Source of the DNA: Coniferiporia sulphurascens
Lineage: Eukaryota > Basidiomycota > Agaricomycetes > Hymenochaetales > Hymenochaetaceae
Direction: 5' to 3'
Assembly (NCBI GenBank): GCA_002794785.1
Contig: NBBA01000015.1
Coordinates: 930,001-994,000, forward strand
DNA length: 64,000 nucleotides
Within the stretch, counting starts at the first letter, position 1. Every line of letters begins with the position of its first letter. Made by a program: the position numbers and the translations under genes. Of this stretch, positions 49,301-61,671 are shown one piece after another. The notes below the pieces were generated by a model. That model searched no databases, had not been told where the DNA came from, and worked only from the letters and a program-made list of their open reading frames with translations.

Positions 49301-51767
49301 ACAAGAAGACTGTTAAGCTCAACAGTTACACGGTGATCGACGTCAGGGCTTCCTGATCATCGAGACTGGTGGTTACGGCAATGGGGCTTCCTAGATGTCA
49401 TAAGTCGAAGGTGATCGGCGAGAGGGGCTTCCTGATTGGCGATGTGGACGCGGTAGGCTTCTGAGAGCAAGTCGGGTTACGACGAAGCGACTGATGGCTC
49501 AATGGCGCACAGTAGACTGGTGGTAGCAGATAATGGGCTTGTATGAACAAAGAGCACAAGCTTAGGGCTTGTGCTACTGAAGTTACATGCTTATATGCTA
49601 CTCTATGTGTTTACTACTGGAGTGTCCTGTGTAGGGTAGTTTACCAGACTATGGAAGGTCATGGAAACCCAAGGAATACCTTGGTAATACAAGTAGGGCT
49701 ATCAGTAAGCAAAGCACGTCATGATGGTGCAATAGGGCATCATCATGGCATCTTATGGTGTAATGTGAATAAGGATGAGTAAGGCAGAGGAATGGGGGAG
49801 TTGCGCTGACTGATGATGATGAAGAGGAAGTGAGTCAGCGCATTAAGGGAAAAGTAAAGGAAAATTGTAACAAAGACATAAATAAATTACAACCAAAGGG
49901 AATATATGCACAATGGTTAGGATTTGACGAAGAAAGTAAAGGTCATAGAACCTATCATAACAGAAAAATTACAGTCAAACGAAATTTACAATTTTTAGAT
50001 TCTCCGCCATCTAAAATTGAAGGGGAGAATATTACAGAAAAACATAACAAACAAATTCAAGAATTAACAAAAGAAAGACCAATACGAACAATTAAACCAA
50101 CAAAACGATCACTAGGTCTTAACTTTGATGAACAAAATACAGTCGCTTATCTTACGGAATTTAATCAATTCAATATGGAATTAATAGGCGATCCTAATTC
50201 ATATCAACAAGCGATCAATAGAATTGACGCAAATCAGTGGATCATGGCAATGAAAGAAGAAATAAAAATGTTAATTGAAAGATCTACATGGAAAATCATT
50301 GATCCACCAAAAGAAGCAAACATAATCGGAACAAGATTTGTTTACAAAACAAAAAGATTAGCAAATGGAGAAATCGAATGTTACAAAGCTAGATTAGTAG
50401 TTCAAGGATTTGCCCAAAAAGAGGGTATAGATTACTACTCAAATGATACATTCACTCCAGTGGCACGATTAGCCACAGTAAGAACTATATTAAGTTGGAG
50501 CGCAACAAACAATTATGAAATCCATCAAATCGATATAAAATCAGCTTACTTATATGGTGAATTAGAAAAAGACGAAAACATATACATAAAACCACCACCA
50601 GGAAATTTAATCGAAATAAAACCTGGACAAGTTTTAAAATTAAATAAAGCCTTATACAGATTAAAACAAGCAGGCAGATGATGGTATAAAAAATTATCAG
50701 AAATATTAATCGGAATTGGACTAACACAAGCAGTCCAAGATAACACAGTTTTCCTAAGAAAAGTAAAAGGAAAAACAATTCTAATACTGTTCATACATGT
50801 TGATGACATAACGATATGTGGCTTAAATTTATTAATAATAAAAGCTTTTAAAGACAAAATAGGAAAACACGTAAAATTTACTGATGGAAACGATATACAT
50901 TGGTTACTCGGCATCAAAATTGAAAGAAACCAAAAAGAAAGAATTATAAAACTAAGATAAAAACATTATATTGATAATATAATAGAAAAATACAAGTTAA
51001 AAGACGCTGCAATGGTACGAACACCAATGACACCTGGACAAGTACTAAAATCACTTGAAAATCCAACTAATGAAGAATTAAACTTCATGAACCAAATACC
51101 ATATATGAATATGGTTGGAGCATTACGATATGCAGCAGATTGTACGAGACCTGATATATCATTCACAACAGGTCAATTTGCTAGGCATTTGAATAAACCT
51201 AGTATTGAACACTATAATGCAGTAAAACACTGCTTTAAATATCTAAAAGGAACGAACGACTACTGGTTAATACTCAGAGGTAAAGAACCAATTGAGTTAA
51301 TCAGATATACCGATGCTGACGGAATGACACAAGAAGGCCATAAAGCAATATCAGGATATGTATTCCAAATAGGAAATGCAACGACATCGTGGTCAAGTAA
51401 AAAACAAGAATTAGTGTCACTATCAGTATGCAAAGCTGAACTACAAGCTTTAACTCATGGAGTAAAAGAAGTGATATGGCTAAGAAGACTGGTTGAAGAG
51501 GTACTGCAGACCTTGGACACACCTACAAAAATATTATGTGATAATCAAGCAGCCATAACTATAGTAAATTCAACAGAACAAAAATATACACAACAAACAA
51601 AACATATTGATATACGAAAAGATTTCTTACGAGATTATATTGAAAATGAAACCATATCAGTTTCATACATTCCAACTAGACAGCAAAAGGCTAATATTAT
51701 GACGAAAGCGCTAATGATCGAATTAATCAAACGTTTTACAAGTCTACTCCACCTAGTAAAAGTTTGA
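46356..51767 (+). pseudogene. Copia gag-pol of copy 2 (single frame, seven nonsense codons, LTR insertion)
   Basis: The frame runs from ATG 46356 to TGA 51765-51767 with no indel apart from the nested insertion, which adds 567 nt (189 codons) and so preserves frame. Nonsense codons: 46719-21, 47226-28, 47967-69, 48243-45, 49086-88, 50679-81 (TGA) and 50958-60 (TAA). Domains: gag N-terminus with acidic spacer, RGG-like region, knuckle CYNCNKLGHFSRDC (47748-47789), protease, integrase, RT (HVDD), RNase H. Key residues are lost. The protease motif reads NTGA, with Asp to Asn at 48204-48206. The last Cys of the integrase HHCC site is Phe (48699-48701). The integrase second-Asp segment is SNNDT. 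The RT motif QIDIKSAYL keeps its Asp at 50532-50534. Without the insertion the parent polyprotein would be about 1,614 residues, usual for copia. Confidence 0.95.
49311..49872 (+). mobile_element. Solo LTR (562 bp) nested in copia pol, with 5-bp target-site duplication
   Basis: The insert runs TGTTAAGCTC...AATTGTAACA, canonical TG...CA with short inverted ends TGTTA/TAACA. It is flanked by AAGAC on both sides (49306-49310 and 49873-49877). The uninterrupted site in copy 1 (CAAGAAGAAGTTAATAAACT) confirms the empty site. There is no internal region, so the parent element was lost by LTR-LTR recombination. The 79-codon frame inside (49543-49782) shows no coding features. The copy at 1-191 belongs to the same family. 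Confidence 0.96.
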
Positions 51768-51774
51768 AGGGGAG

Positions 51775-52032
51775 TATTAAATAAATATAACGAACGATAT
51801 AAATATAGTATGTGGTCATATGAACAACCACCTTACTAAGTGAATGATAATGCAATGATAACGCCATACGATACAGGAGCTAGATAGTTATAGTAGTACT
51901 AGCCCACGGAATGTGTATATAAGGGGAGCTGGTCTCGCCCTAGAAATACATCGGTTTATGCTGATAACCCACCTTTGCCTCAACTTCACCACTGCACCTC
52001 ATCGTCTACCACAACGTGCATAGATTTTAAGA
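51775..52032 (+). repeat. 3' LTR of copia copy 2
   Basis: It follows the polypurine tract GAAGGGGAG (51766-51774), is 258 bp like the other two LTRs, and ends TAGATTTTAAGA before unrelated sequence TCCATCGTCGAC. Confidence 0.93.
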
Positions 52033-55000
52033 TCCATCGTCGACATTACCAAGGTTTACAACTTCAGAAAATTTCATTCTTATTCACATGTTCCTCGAAT
52101 ACAAAAGAGACATCGGGAAACAGCCCTAGCTTTTCATACGCACTCCGTCTTCAACTTTTTTTCTTTAGTTCTTTCGTGTTCGCCACCCATCCTAGGCTAC
52201 ATCTCATGCAAGTGCTATTTCAGCCCGAGTGCCAATGAATTCCTGCCGACCCCTTTTACCTTCTTTTGTCTCTTTGACATTGTCCATGGTACTCAAATTC
52301 GACGAGCGCATTGCATTTAGTATGGAGAAGTGGGTATTTAGATGGAGGGAGAAGATACTCGCGAACATACGTAAAATCGGTTCACCAAAGACACTCAATA
52401 TCATTGACTCGGAGGTTTAGAAAGATGCAATCTCCAATCTCTTTCAAGTTAAGCCTGAGGTTCGTAAGCATCTGTCCTAAAATACTAAACATCAGCTTTC
52501 GCTCGAGAGTCTCAATCTCTTCTCGCGCCACAGACAGTGGCCCAAGTTTAGACACTGAGTTCGCGATATCGATCTTGACCTGGATAGCATCTTGAAGCTA
52601 GCCTGTGGTCTTCGGGAGCGCCGCGGCCGGCAGCCGCTCAGTTGAGACCAAACTTGCGAAAGATTATTTCTGGGCGTCGCTCTTCGGGTAGAAGACGAGC
52701 AGGACTCCGAGCCTGAAGCCAAGAGGGAGTCGACGAGAGCAAAACATGGATACGAAGAACTAACAGCACTCGAAGGGAATTGTGTGGCAGGCTTCAGAGT
52801 GAACGTCTTCAAGTTAATTTGGCGGATGTGCGCGGGATCGGCCGAAACGGCAAGACGCGCGTCGGTCCTGCTGTGATTACATAATAACGTACTCATCCAG
52901 GGCCATAACGAGGACTCGGATCCTTAATTTCTCTCTTCAAGTTCACCGCGTTTGCAGGAACAGGTACCGAAATCGGACTTTCTTTCCTGGTCTGGTCCAG
53001 GCTCAAGTCTGGGTCCGTAGGATCCGCGACGCCTATCCGGTGGATGGCATGATGATCGACCTGAATAGATACAGTAGGTGCTCGAGGGAGGAGGGCGGAT
53101 GACGGAAGAAGGTACATTTGCAGTCTAGACAACGCCGTTCCTTCCGATACTAACTCTCGTTTCAGGACCATATAACACTGCTTGTAAAACTCTTGTATTC
53201 TTAGCGGAAAGTCCAACAGATTGCTTTAAAGAAAATAAGAGCCCTCGGGTTGCAGCAATTTGGTTATCCACAAAGGCGAAACGTGCCTAAGGCTTTTTAT
53301 TATGTTATATTGTCCTCCCCCTCGTCCGAATTCAGCATGATGGATTCCGCTTGCATATCAATCGTTCGGCCCCAGTGACTGGCCGGGCCTGTTATTATTC
53401 GGGCGGGTGCGAAGATGAGTTGTCGTCGCGGTTGCCGAACACAAAGCTGCCTTTGTCAGCTGAAGGCGATACAGTTCAAAGACGCGCAGTGGGTGCATTC
53501 GATTAACTGATTACTTGGACGAGTTTAATGTGTTTCGAACTCAGCAGGTCCGTACGTAGTAGGTCTTCCCAGAAAAATGTCGATCGAGTTAGAGTCGCTG
53601 TCGTGATACGCATACCTGCAGTTTTCCTAAGTCTAGAAACCGACCCATCCATACTACCGAAGAACGGTTCTGCCCCCAAGCTGTCAGAATCAAGACGCAA
53701 CTGCGCATGCGAAGACATACTTCTGAAGAACTTAATATCGAAGACTATGGTTTTGTTTCAAAATCTGATCACAGAGAAAATCAAGTTGTCCATCTCCATT
53801 TCGTTCAGCTTTCTTCCTATTACCCGCTTCACGAGACCTTCGCATGAAATTGACACACTCCCAATCTCCCCTCTCTCCCGCCTTCCAGTCTCGTTTAAAA
53901 ATACATGTTGACACTGGCCGATCACCGTAGCAGTTTCGTTCGCAGTACAACGTAAGGACCACCGGTGTCAAGAATTGTGCGGCAGATGTAATTTTTTTCG
54001 CGTCTTTAGTCTCTAACATCTTCAGCGCGCCCAACGTCGACTCCAGTTGTCAACTCGCTAGTTCCCCGCACCGGTGAATGATTACTCCAACCCGGTCCAT
54101 CAGACTCGCGTCCCTGTCGCTGGTAAGATACATGCCGTATTCCTACCGCGATTACCCTGACTTCCTACTCAGAGATATCCCCGAGACTTAGGTTTTGGTT
54201 GAGGCTTGTGACAGATTAACTTCGTTCATAAGGACTGAGTAGCGACAATTACCCCGATATGAAGTACTAAGAAGATACGCAATAAGATAATTTATAGTCA
54301 TCATCGTCTAGTGCGTTGGAGGCATCCCGGAAAAGTAAAGATTCCGTGATATTTGAATGGAATGACTGGAAGAGCGTGCTCGGCGTATTCCGAGTATCAG
54401 ACAAGGAGACCTCTTGTTTGGGTAGAGAGGATCGTATGGATTGACCGTGTCCGATTTAACCCTGTCCTGAGTCTTCTGACCCGAGCCAGAGAAGAATAGG
54501 AAACTATGAGTTCTCTGATAGAAGAAAATGTTTCTTGTAATGAGGAAAGGCCTAATGGAAGGTACCTGGCTATTTCCCTGTCTAGGGCTCCGTCACGTAC
54601 TCTCGAGCTTTCAGACAATTATTCTCCTAAATCTACTAAGTCAAAACCGGATGAACAATGGCACCACATTCATACCCTATATATCAGACTTCTTGATCCA
54701 TTTACGCTCCGATTTCCTTAGTTTCCAGGTTTGGAAGGAACGAATTTAATGACAAATGTGCTAGTCGATGAAAGGGTGGAAAGGTTTAAAGTTATTTACA
54801 TCAAATTGAAATGATTGCGGCCCACGGCTTGAATGTCAAGATTTTGCATAGTATTACCCGAACGAACTTGCGACTGTATGGAACGTCGAAAGCGCTGATT
54901 ATCTACGGGCCACGACTCCACAGGGGAGAATCGAATGGCCGCAACATAGACAAGGATTCAGATGACTACCCTTCTGTGCCCGGGAACAATCCTAGCGTGT

Positions 55001-57736
55001 TTGGGCGCCAATCGAAAGCGCTCAGCTTTGCTTCCAAGCGTGAGTCGAATATAGACTTATTTGGGTTCACGTGAGTCCCTCAGGCTGGAAGCCGGCGCTC
55101 GCCGGAGGTATTGATGCCTTGGTCTCACAATCTGCTACCTAAGTATGTACATTGATTGTTTCTTTAGGCGCTCGGCAAGGACCCTCAACCACAATTGGAT
55201 TCTCCTTCTGTATACGGCTGTATGGCAGCGACGGAAAGGTTCCGAATCTTCCGATTCGGGATTGACATTTACGTTCACGAGAAAGAGATGGTGATTGAAT
55301 GAGATCCGGAGCTCGACCGTAGCTTTGCAATCTCCGGTATAGAAGACTCACTGATCGGTGGCTCTTGTTGGTTGGAGAAGTCCGCGTACACCAGAGCGAG
55401 AAGCATGGAAGCGTCGGGACTCGCGCGACTCCGAGTCGATATTTTTACTGCACCTCACCATGTCTGACGCGCCATCCTGTCGTGATGCGATTCGTGCCAG
55501 GCCGGCTGCTCGCACCTGGATACGAAACAGTAAATTCATATTGTACCTATTGGGAACGCGGGTCCAGATCTCCCCTCCCCTCGTGTTTTTAGAGTTCAGC
55601 GTGGACCTTTGTATGTATTTAAGTTTATTCAGAGTCCCTACCGTGTCAAAGAAACCCTATAAACATGTCCTTAGAGTTCCTCGAAATTACACGGGGCGAA
55701 AGTCAGCATTATGTCGGTTCGTTGCACACATTCAAGTTGGAAGCCTCGGAATCGGATAAGTGAATACCTTGGGAGAAACGTTTTCTAGCTTTGTACGTTG
55801 GAACACTGGCGCTCATGGACCTCCGTTCCCTGATTAGCTTGGACATAAGGGCGCAAGCATGTAGGCCTGGAATCTCTTAGTGAATCGCGCTCCTTTAAAA
55901 ATTTCCTTAAATGTCGCGGCGAGGACAAAGCGGGAACGTACTTTACATCAAGATCGCGCCCAAGATCAGTCCATGGCACTCAAATATACATGACTCGCAT
56001 TAAACGGGCTTAAGAAGCCTTGACTCGGTGCGTTTCATGTGAGAGGGTTCCTTCATAATCATGATGTAAAGAGGCGTATACGAGCAGAATTGGTATTGAA
56101 ATAATATTTCTTTGATATTTTATATTTTGCGTCTATAGGATTTAGCCAGTACCCGTAAACAAACGACCCTTGCCGGTCTGCATAGAGTTACGCGCCTTGA
56201 CCGTGCCATTTTCCCCCCATTTACTTCCTTCAAGTCCAATGCGACCTTTGACCTTAGCTAGTTCCCGACTTCCCAATTATACGGGACTATCGCACGGCCA
56301 TATTGGAAAAGCTGACAATAGCTGGTCGGCTCATACCCAGCATTGAGGGGTTATTTTGAATCTGTATACATATATGGGGGTATTAAAACGCATAGCTGAA
56401 GATACTTCCGGGACACGTGTACGGCTTTACAGCCTGAGTGCCGAAGCGGCTGCAACCTTAAGAACCTTCTGCCGTCTCAGATCGTAGGTCCAAAGGAGGC
56501 GAATGTACCGATCATAATGCGGTAAACGAGAGTTTGAAGTTGGCGCCCAATGGCTTCCAAGACTGATACCAAAGACAGTCTCTAGCTCGCAAGCACTTTT
56601 GACTGGAGCCACGGCAGTGACGGCACGCCCTTGGCCCCGGAAAAATGTGCTACAATAGGTGCGTCAAGCTTCATCTTCGTTCGACTCTGTACTCATCCAT
56701 AAAATTCTCCTGTAAGGTTGTGAGGAAAAAGAAACATGTCGAAGGGAATTTTTCGACTAGCTTGAAATGATATGAACCTGAATGTGACCGCTGGTGCCTA
56801 GTAGGAATGTATTGAGTAATAATCCCTATTTGGGGTTATATATAAAAAAGGCACACCAAGCACGTAAGCCCTCTAACCGACTCCGATTTAGTACTTACAC
56901 TCAAAACAGCGACACATCGGATTCCGATTGCAAGCTCGATCCATGAGATTCTGCACTACCTGACACGAATCCAGATCTCATAGGGATGGTCACGCAGCTT
57001 GCTCTGTCTCTGCTTCCTCCGAGTCAGGCTGTCCTATGATAGTCGCTGTCTCTCGAGAAATTAATCTGCATCCTCTCTGTTCAATGTATTCAAGTTGTAA
57101 GATGCTTGTGCCCGACAATGGAACACTTGAGCCAACTGCTGGCAGAAAATTGATGTGTATGCAGTAAGGCCGTCACACGACTACGAAGAATTGTGAGTAT
57201 AATCATCTTTGTCAACGAAATATAGCTTACCTTGGTTTAGCTCGTTTCAAAAATGGACTTGGTAGATAGATACGGAAACCGCCCTCTCTCCAACCTGAAA
57301 CTTTGCCTGCAATGGGGTGTCTTCATCCCTTGTTGCCTCTGCCGCTTTTTTCCCAGATGCTCGCCCGCTTCTTCTGGTGCCGAGAACTGTCAACCCTGCC
57401 GCTGGCAGGTCTATTCAGGCGACTTCCTAACGCCTAAGGATGGGCGCCTGCTCACTCAATCACGACTCATTTCGGGCTCGGAATCTGGCCCGACGCCCCT
57501 CGATAGATTCATAGAATAATAAGGGTTCATCTCTCCGGTACACTTTCCCATGCATTCTTTTTGGTCTAACCATGATCGTATCGGACGTGTTGTTCTACAC
57601 CTTCCAGAGCGATTCTATTCAAGGAGCCTACCGAGCAGACTTTCATCGGTTCGCAAACCATGCATCGGTCTCTCAAGCCCCCGACATTTTTTCCCGATTT
57701 GTCACCATCGAGCTTCGGCTGCTGAGGGCCTCTGGT
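52033..57736. other. 5.7 kb without a supported gene
   Basis: This is the longest empty stretch. A minus-strand frame around 52600-52310 (QDAIQVKIDIANSVSKLG..., heptad-like) and one at 52893-53216 look weakly coding but have no starts, partners or family. The other frames are short and overlapping. No tRNA, rRNA, tandem array or LTR was recognised. It probably holds old decayed sequence next to the retrotransposon. Confidence 0.45.
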
Positions 57737-57743
57737 TATAAAG
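57737..57743 (+). promoter_or_regulatory. TATA box of modular gene B
   Basis: GGTTATAAAGACCCG places TATAAAG 91 bp before the ATG at 57828. The same octamer context occurs 95 bp before the start of the inverted paralogue. A C/T-rich leader follows (CTCTCATCCGACTCCTCCCA). Confidence 0.65.
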
Positions 57744-57827
57744 ACCCGTACAGATACTTTCCTCTCATCCGACTCCTCCCACTCTGCTTAGCTTGGTCCT
57801 CCCCCGTCAAATCCCAGTCCTCTCAAA

Positions 57828-60800
57828 ATGTGTCTTGGAAACCGTGCCGAAAGTTCTGTCCATTATATCAATACCCAGCTGGGGGCACTCTATGAAAATG
57901 CCATACAGTGCACGGCCAAACATGGAACGGGTCTTAAGCCGACGATGAGTGCCGTCGAGTACTCAACGTGTCTCTATGAGTTCTATGGCCCCGGAAGACA
58001 CGGTCGACACCAACCTTCACGCTACGACTTGACGTTTTTCGCTACGTTCGGTCGTCCCCGCCTCGAGTTTGTGTGCAACCATGAAGTAGTCCTCTTCCTC
58101 GATGTTCAGAAAGGTCACTTCAACCTTGACTATGCGAAGGCGTCGCCTAAGCAGTAAGTCCCAGCAATCCTTTCAGTAAAAGGCCTTCTCCAATCCTTCT
58201 AACGCTCCTGTTTAGCGAACTTCACGAAGCGATCGAGAATTGGACCATCGCGTTCCGAATCACTTTCAGCACCCATGCTATCGAGAAGTTCCATTGCTCC
58301 GCCATTGGCAACACTGATGACTACACATTAATCCTCCACGCTTTGGACATGGATTGTGGGCATTTCATTTCTTGACCTAGTGCTACGCGCTAAATCTATC
58401 ATTTTTCAAGCTGCTGTTTTCGTCCCTGAGCACTCCGATCTTCCAGGGCTGACGTCCGCTGACGAGCGCGGTTACTACACCAGAGAACGCAAGCTCAACG
58501 CGCTCGCGTACTACTTCACCAAGTTTTACCTGCCGACCATCAAACATGCGGGACACCATGTCCTCTACTCACTCCCGGACTTCGACAACCTGGCGAGCAC
58601 GACAGCTCACATTGACTACTCCGTCATCAACAAGCGCACGCTCACGACAGACACGCTTTTCGGCGTGAGTATTGTCGACATTAACACGTTCCTTCGTGGC
58701 CTTTGGCTCCAGGCGGCGGCGTTCATTGATGAACATGGCCTTTCGCATGACAATGTTTCGAGGACCTCCCTTGCAGAACTCAGGACATCGACAGACGGGA
58801 TTGATGGCATGCACATCCACCTTTTTTTCGGCCCACTCTATGTACAACCTCTATGCAAGCGCGAGGTTATCCTGTATCTTGATATCCAAGACATTCACGT
58901 CTACTTGGGTGGAAGCTTTGTTGGGTACGCCTTATTTTTCCTTTTTTGTATTCATATCTTCTGATTTTTTACATTCAGGAAACCTGCACATAGTCTTAGA
59001 GACTGGAAGATTGCATTGATCGTCGATATCACCTACGAAGAGACTGACGAAGGTTCCTCTAAGCTCGTCAGGCTTGATTTTAGCAGTAAGTTTCCGTGTT
59101 ACGCTTTTTTGCGTGTTTATCTTAAACGTTCTCACAGGCGCTCGCTTCTGCGAACATCTTTCCGTGTTCGGTGATTATTACGACGCTGAGATGCTTGTCC
59201 GCATCAAGACCACGTTGACTCGCTTCATCACTACATACTACATCAGCATTCTTGAAACTTCGGAAACAACTGTCATCTACCACCATAACAAGGGTATCCA
59301 TACGGACATTCTCGACATTGATATCGACGGTGGTGAAGTCGAAGGTGATGAGACTGACGACTTCCACGTGAACGACTGCACTTGTGAGGACGAGACTTCG
59401 TGCGGACACACGGGCGGCGTGAGATGGGGGGTCATTACCAAGCGTGTTATCACACATACTCAGACAGCCGACTTCGACTTCGTCACTGCTGTGACGCAGG
59501 GCTCAATTAACGCTCATTTCAAGGAGCTATGGGAACACGCGCGTCGTCGCTTCAAGCTCTCTAAGACAACGAAGACATGGGAGTCAACCGAGTTGGAGAT
59601 GGAAACTTGCCTTGCAGACTTCTCTTTCGTCCATCCCAATCACGGCGATGAAGTCTTCTTTGCTTCTAGCATAGCGCCGGTGAAAGTTCAATTGGTCTGC
59701 AAAGAGGGTTCATATAGAGCTATCTTCTATTTGCACCTTGTCGAGGGCTATCTGAAGACATTGGGTGCAGGGAAGAGTCTCCAGCCTGGGTAAGTGATGG
59801 CGTCTTCAGTTATACGTCCATGTATTAATCTTCACTTGTTTAGAACTCAATCCTACCCTTTCGCAAACTGGCGTCTTGCTTTTGAGGTCGACCTGAAGCT
59901 CGTCGACGCTACGGTCGATTCCGTTTCGGATGTGATCCTTAGACGCTTTGGGAGCCTTCAGCCTTCGACCATAAAGCAACTTGTCCTCGACTTGTCTAGT
60001 GAGCTCTCATAACTTATATCAAAAGATCCACAGCTGCTAAATGGATTTACATAACAGCTGCTAAGTTCAGTTTACCCCTTTCGACCGTTCCGGGTCTCCT
60101 CGATGGATCCGACTATCGCAGCATCCGATCTCGCAGAGAGGCACTCGTCTACTACGTACAAACGTGCTTCTTCCCGACGTTTAAGCGAGCGCACCATCAT
60201 GTGCTCTACACAGTCCCCGTTCTCGATCAAGCTTCCCCTGGACAATTCTACAAGTTTACCTCACTCAAGTTCCAGATTGTTCCATTCAACTATGGCTATG
60301 GTGCCAAGTACTTGGAAGGTCTCTACGGACGCCACCGCTCGATCTTTGAGCGTAACACAATTGTCATCATGGGGATGTTTGACGGTCGCCCGCTCCCGGG
60401 CCATGCTATCCCACGTGATATCAATTGGGTTTCTGGCCTTGGAAAGGATATTCCGTTCGGCACCGTGTGCCTTTCCCGAAAGGTGTTCCTTGAGTCTCGC
60501 CTGTTGTCGTTGCTTGAGCGCATCAACAGTGATACTACAATCGTTCCGACATTCTCGGGCGTCAATGCTGGCGAGTGGGTCCTGAAATTGACGACTTGGG
60601 GCAAGCACGAAATGAAGAAAAACTACCCTTGCAAATGGCGCGACATCAAGACAAGCAACGACAGTCTCGACTTTGAGTGGAAAAACAGGGATGAGTGGCG
60701 CTATGAGCATGAGGGTGACTTCGATGGCAATGGTCTATATACCGTCAACTGTGAGTATTTCTTCTGGGATTTCTACTTTACCCCTTTACCCCTTTACTGA

Positions 60801-61671
60801 GGTCTGTTCACTAGGCACGACGCGTAACTACTTGTCTATCCCGACGAACCGTAGTTCAACCTCCATTATCACGGTCAAGGGATCCATGAAGCTCGGCCTT
60901 TCTTACGACGGTCACGGCAAGGATTGGAAGTGAGTATTTCAAGCCAACCACAGACTCGTTCTCATATAATCTCCAGGTCTGAAGTAACCGCGTCCTGGAC
61001 CGCGAGCATTATCTTCACTTCCGACAAAAGTGGCCTGAGGATTCACCTCTCGCCTTCCCATATCGTGCCGCATTTCAACTCATCACACGGCACCCAAGTC
61101 TTCCCGGGACACTCGACACACTCGATGGCGTTCGCGCATCTCAAGGAAGAGTTCCCAGCTACTATCGACTTCGATGGGCTTGTCAAGGATCTCAAGCAAG
61201 GATTTGAGGGAGCGTGGGCAGGCTTACAGGTATCTTCGCATGAGCTGAAGGTTGGGTACCCTGTGTTCAACCGCCGTGGAGACCTCCTTCTCGAGCTCGA
61301 TGTGCGCTCTCTCTCTGAGAACGGTGCGGTCCTAAATGGCGGTCACATCAACGGAGTGAACGGACATGCAACAAGTGAACACTGGTTTCGTTCGGGTGAG
61401 TAATTTATTCATGTCGTTTTCTTCCCTATATGGAACTATTCTAACAAAATGGTTTTCATCAGCCGTTCGGAAGGCTGGCGATGCGGTCCAGTCAGTGGTC
61501 TCAACGCCGCTCGTGCAATCAACTTCTTTCTCTCGCGTGTCTAGCACTTCGAGCACATCGGAAGTCAGCGTGGTCTCCACTGAACATACTATCACAAAGG
61601 AAAGCAGTGTCGAAGTCCATGATGAGGTCGGCATTTACTCCGAAATCGACGGCGTGGAAGAGGAGCTGTAA
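57828..61671 (+). CDS. Large modular protein of unknown function (paralogue B)
   Basis: Ten exons: 57828-58153, 58216-58355, 58411-58924, 58979-59085, 59138-59789, 59844-59998, 60058-60750, 60815-60929, 60977-61395, 61463-61671; 1,109 aa, all GT-AG, no stop. Intron phases are 2,1,2,1,2,1,1,2,1, identical to paralogue A. Repeated elements: ENWTIAFRITF, RDWKIALIVDI and ANWRLAFEVDL, each just after a phase-2 intron; SAVF, SARF and TAKF, each just after a phase-1 intron; then KLNALAYYF...HHVLYSLP, RIKTTLTRFI...TTVIYHHN and RREALVYYV...HHVLYTVP. A short Cys-rich loop (CTCEDETSCGH) lies in exon 5. The C-terminal exon is Ser/Thr-rich and probably disordered. There is no signal peptide or membrane segment, so a cytosolic location is likely. 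The family is not recognised. Confidence 0.92.

Larger units (their letters stand above)
46028..52032 (+). mobile_element. Ty1/copia LTR retrotransposon, copy 2, split by a solo LTR
   Basis: The element has two 258-bp LTRs, a primer-binding site, one gag-pol frame and a polypurine tract. Without the nested 562-bp LTR and its 5-bp duplication it would be 5,438 bp. The LTRs differ at seven positions by my count, all transitions and six of them at CpG/TpG/CpA sites. No 5-bp target-site duplication is visible (left flank GCAAAC, right flank TCCATC), so the present ends may come from recombination between elements. Confidence 0.95.

Noticed and set aside
49543..49782. Frame inside the solo LTR
   Set aside because: It lies wholly within a non-coding LTR bounded by target-site duplications.
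49830..49877. Read-through of the solo LTR 3' end into pol as a new gene start
   Set aside because: The 567-nt insertion merely keeps frame. The upstream part is LTR sequence.
57253..57519. 88-codon Cys-rich frame upstream of modular gene B
   Set aside because: No splice partner, no family, and no counterpart upstream of paralogue A.
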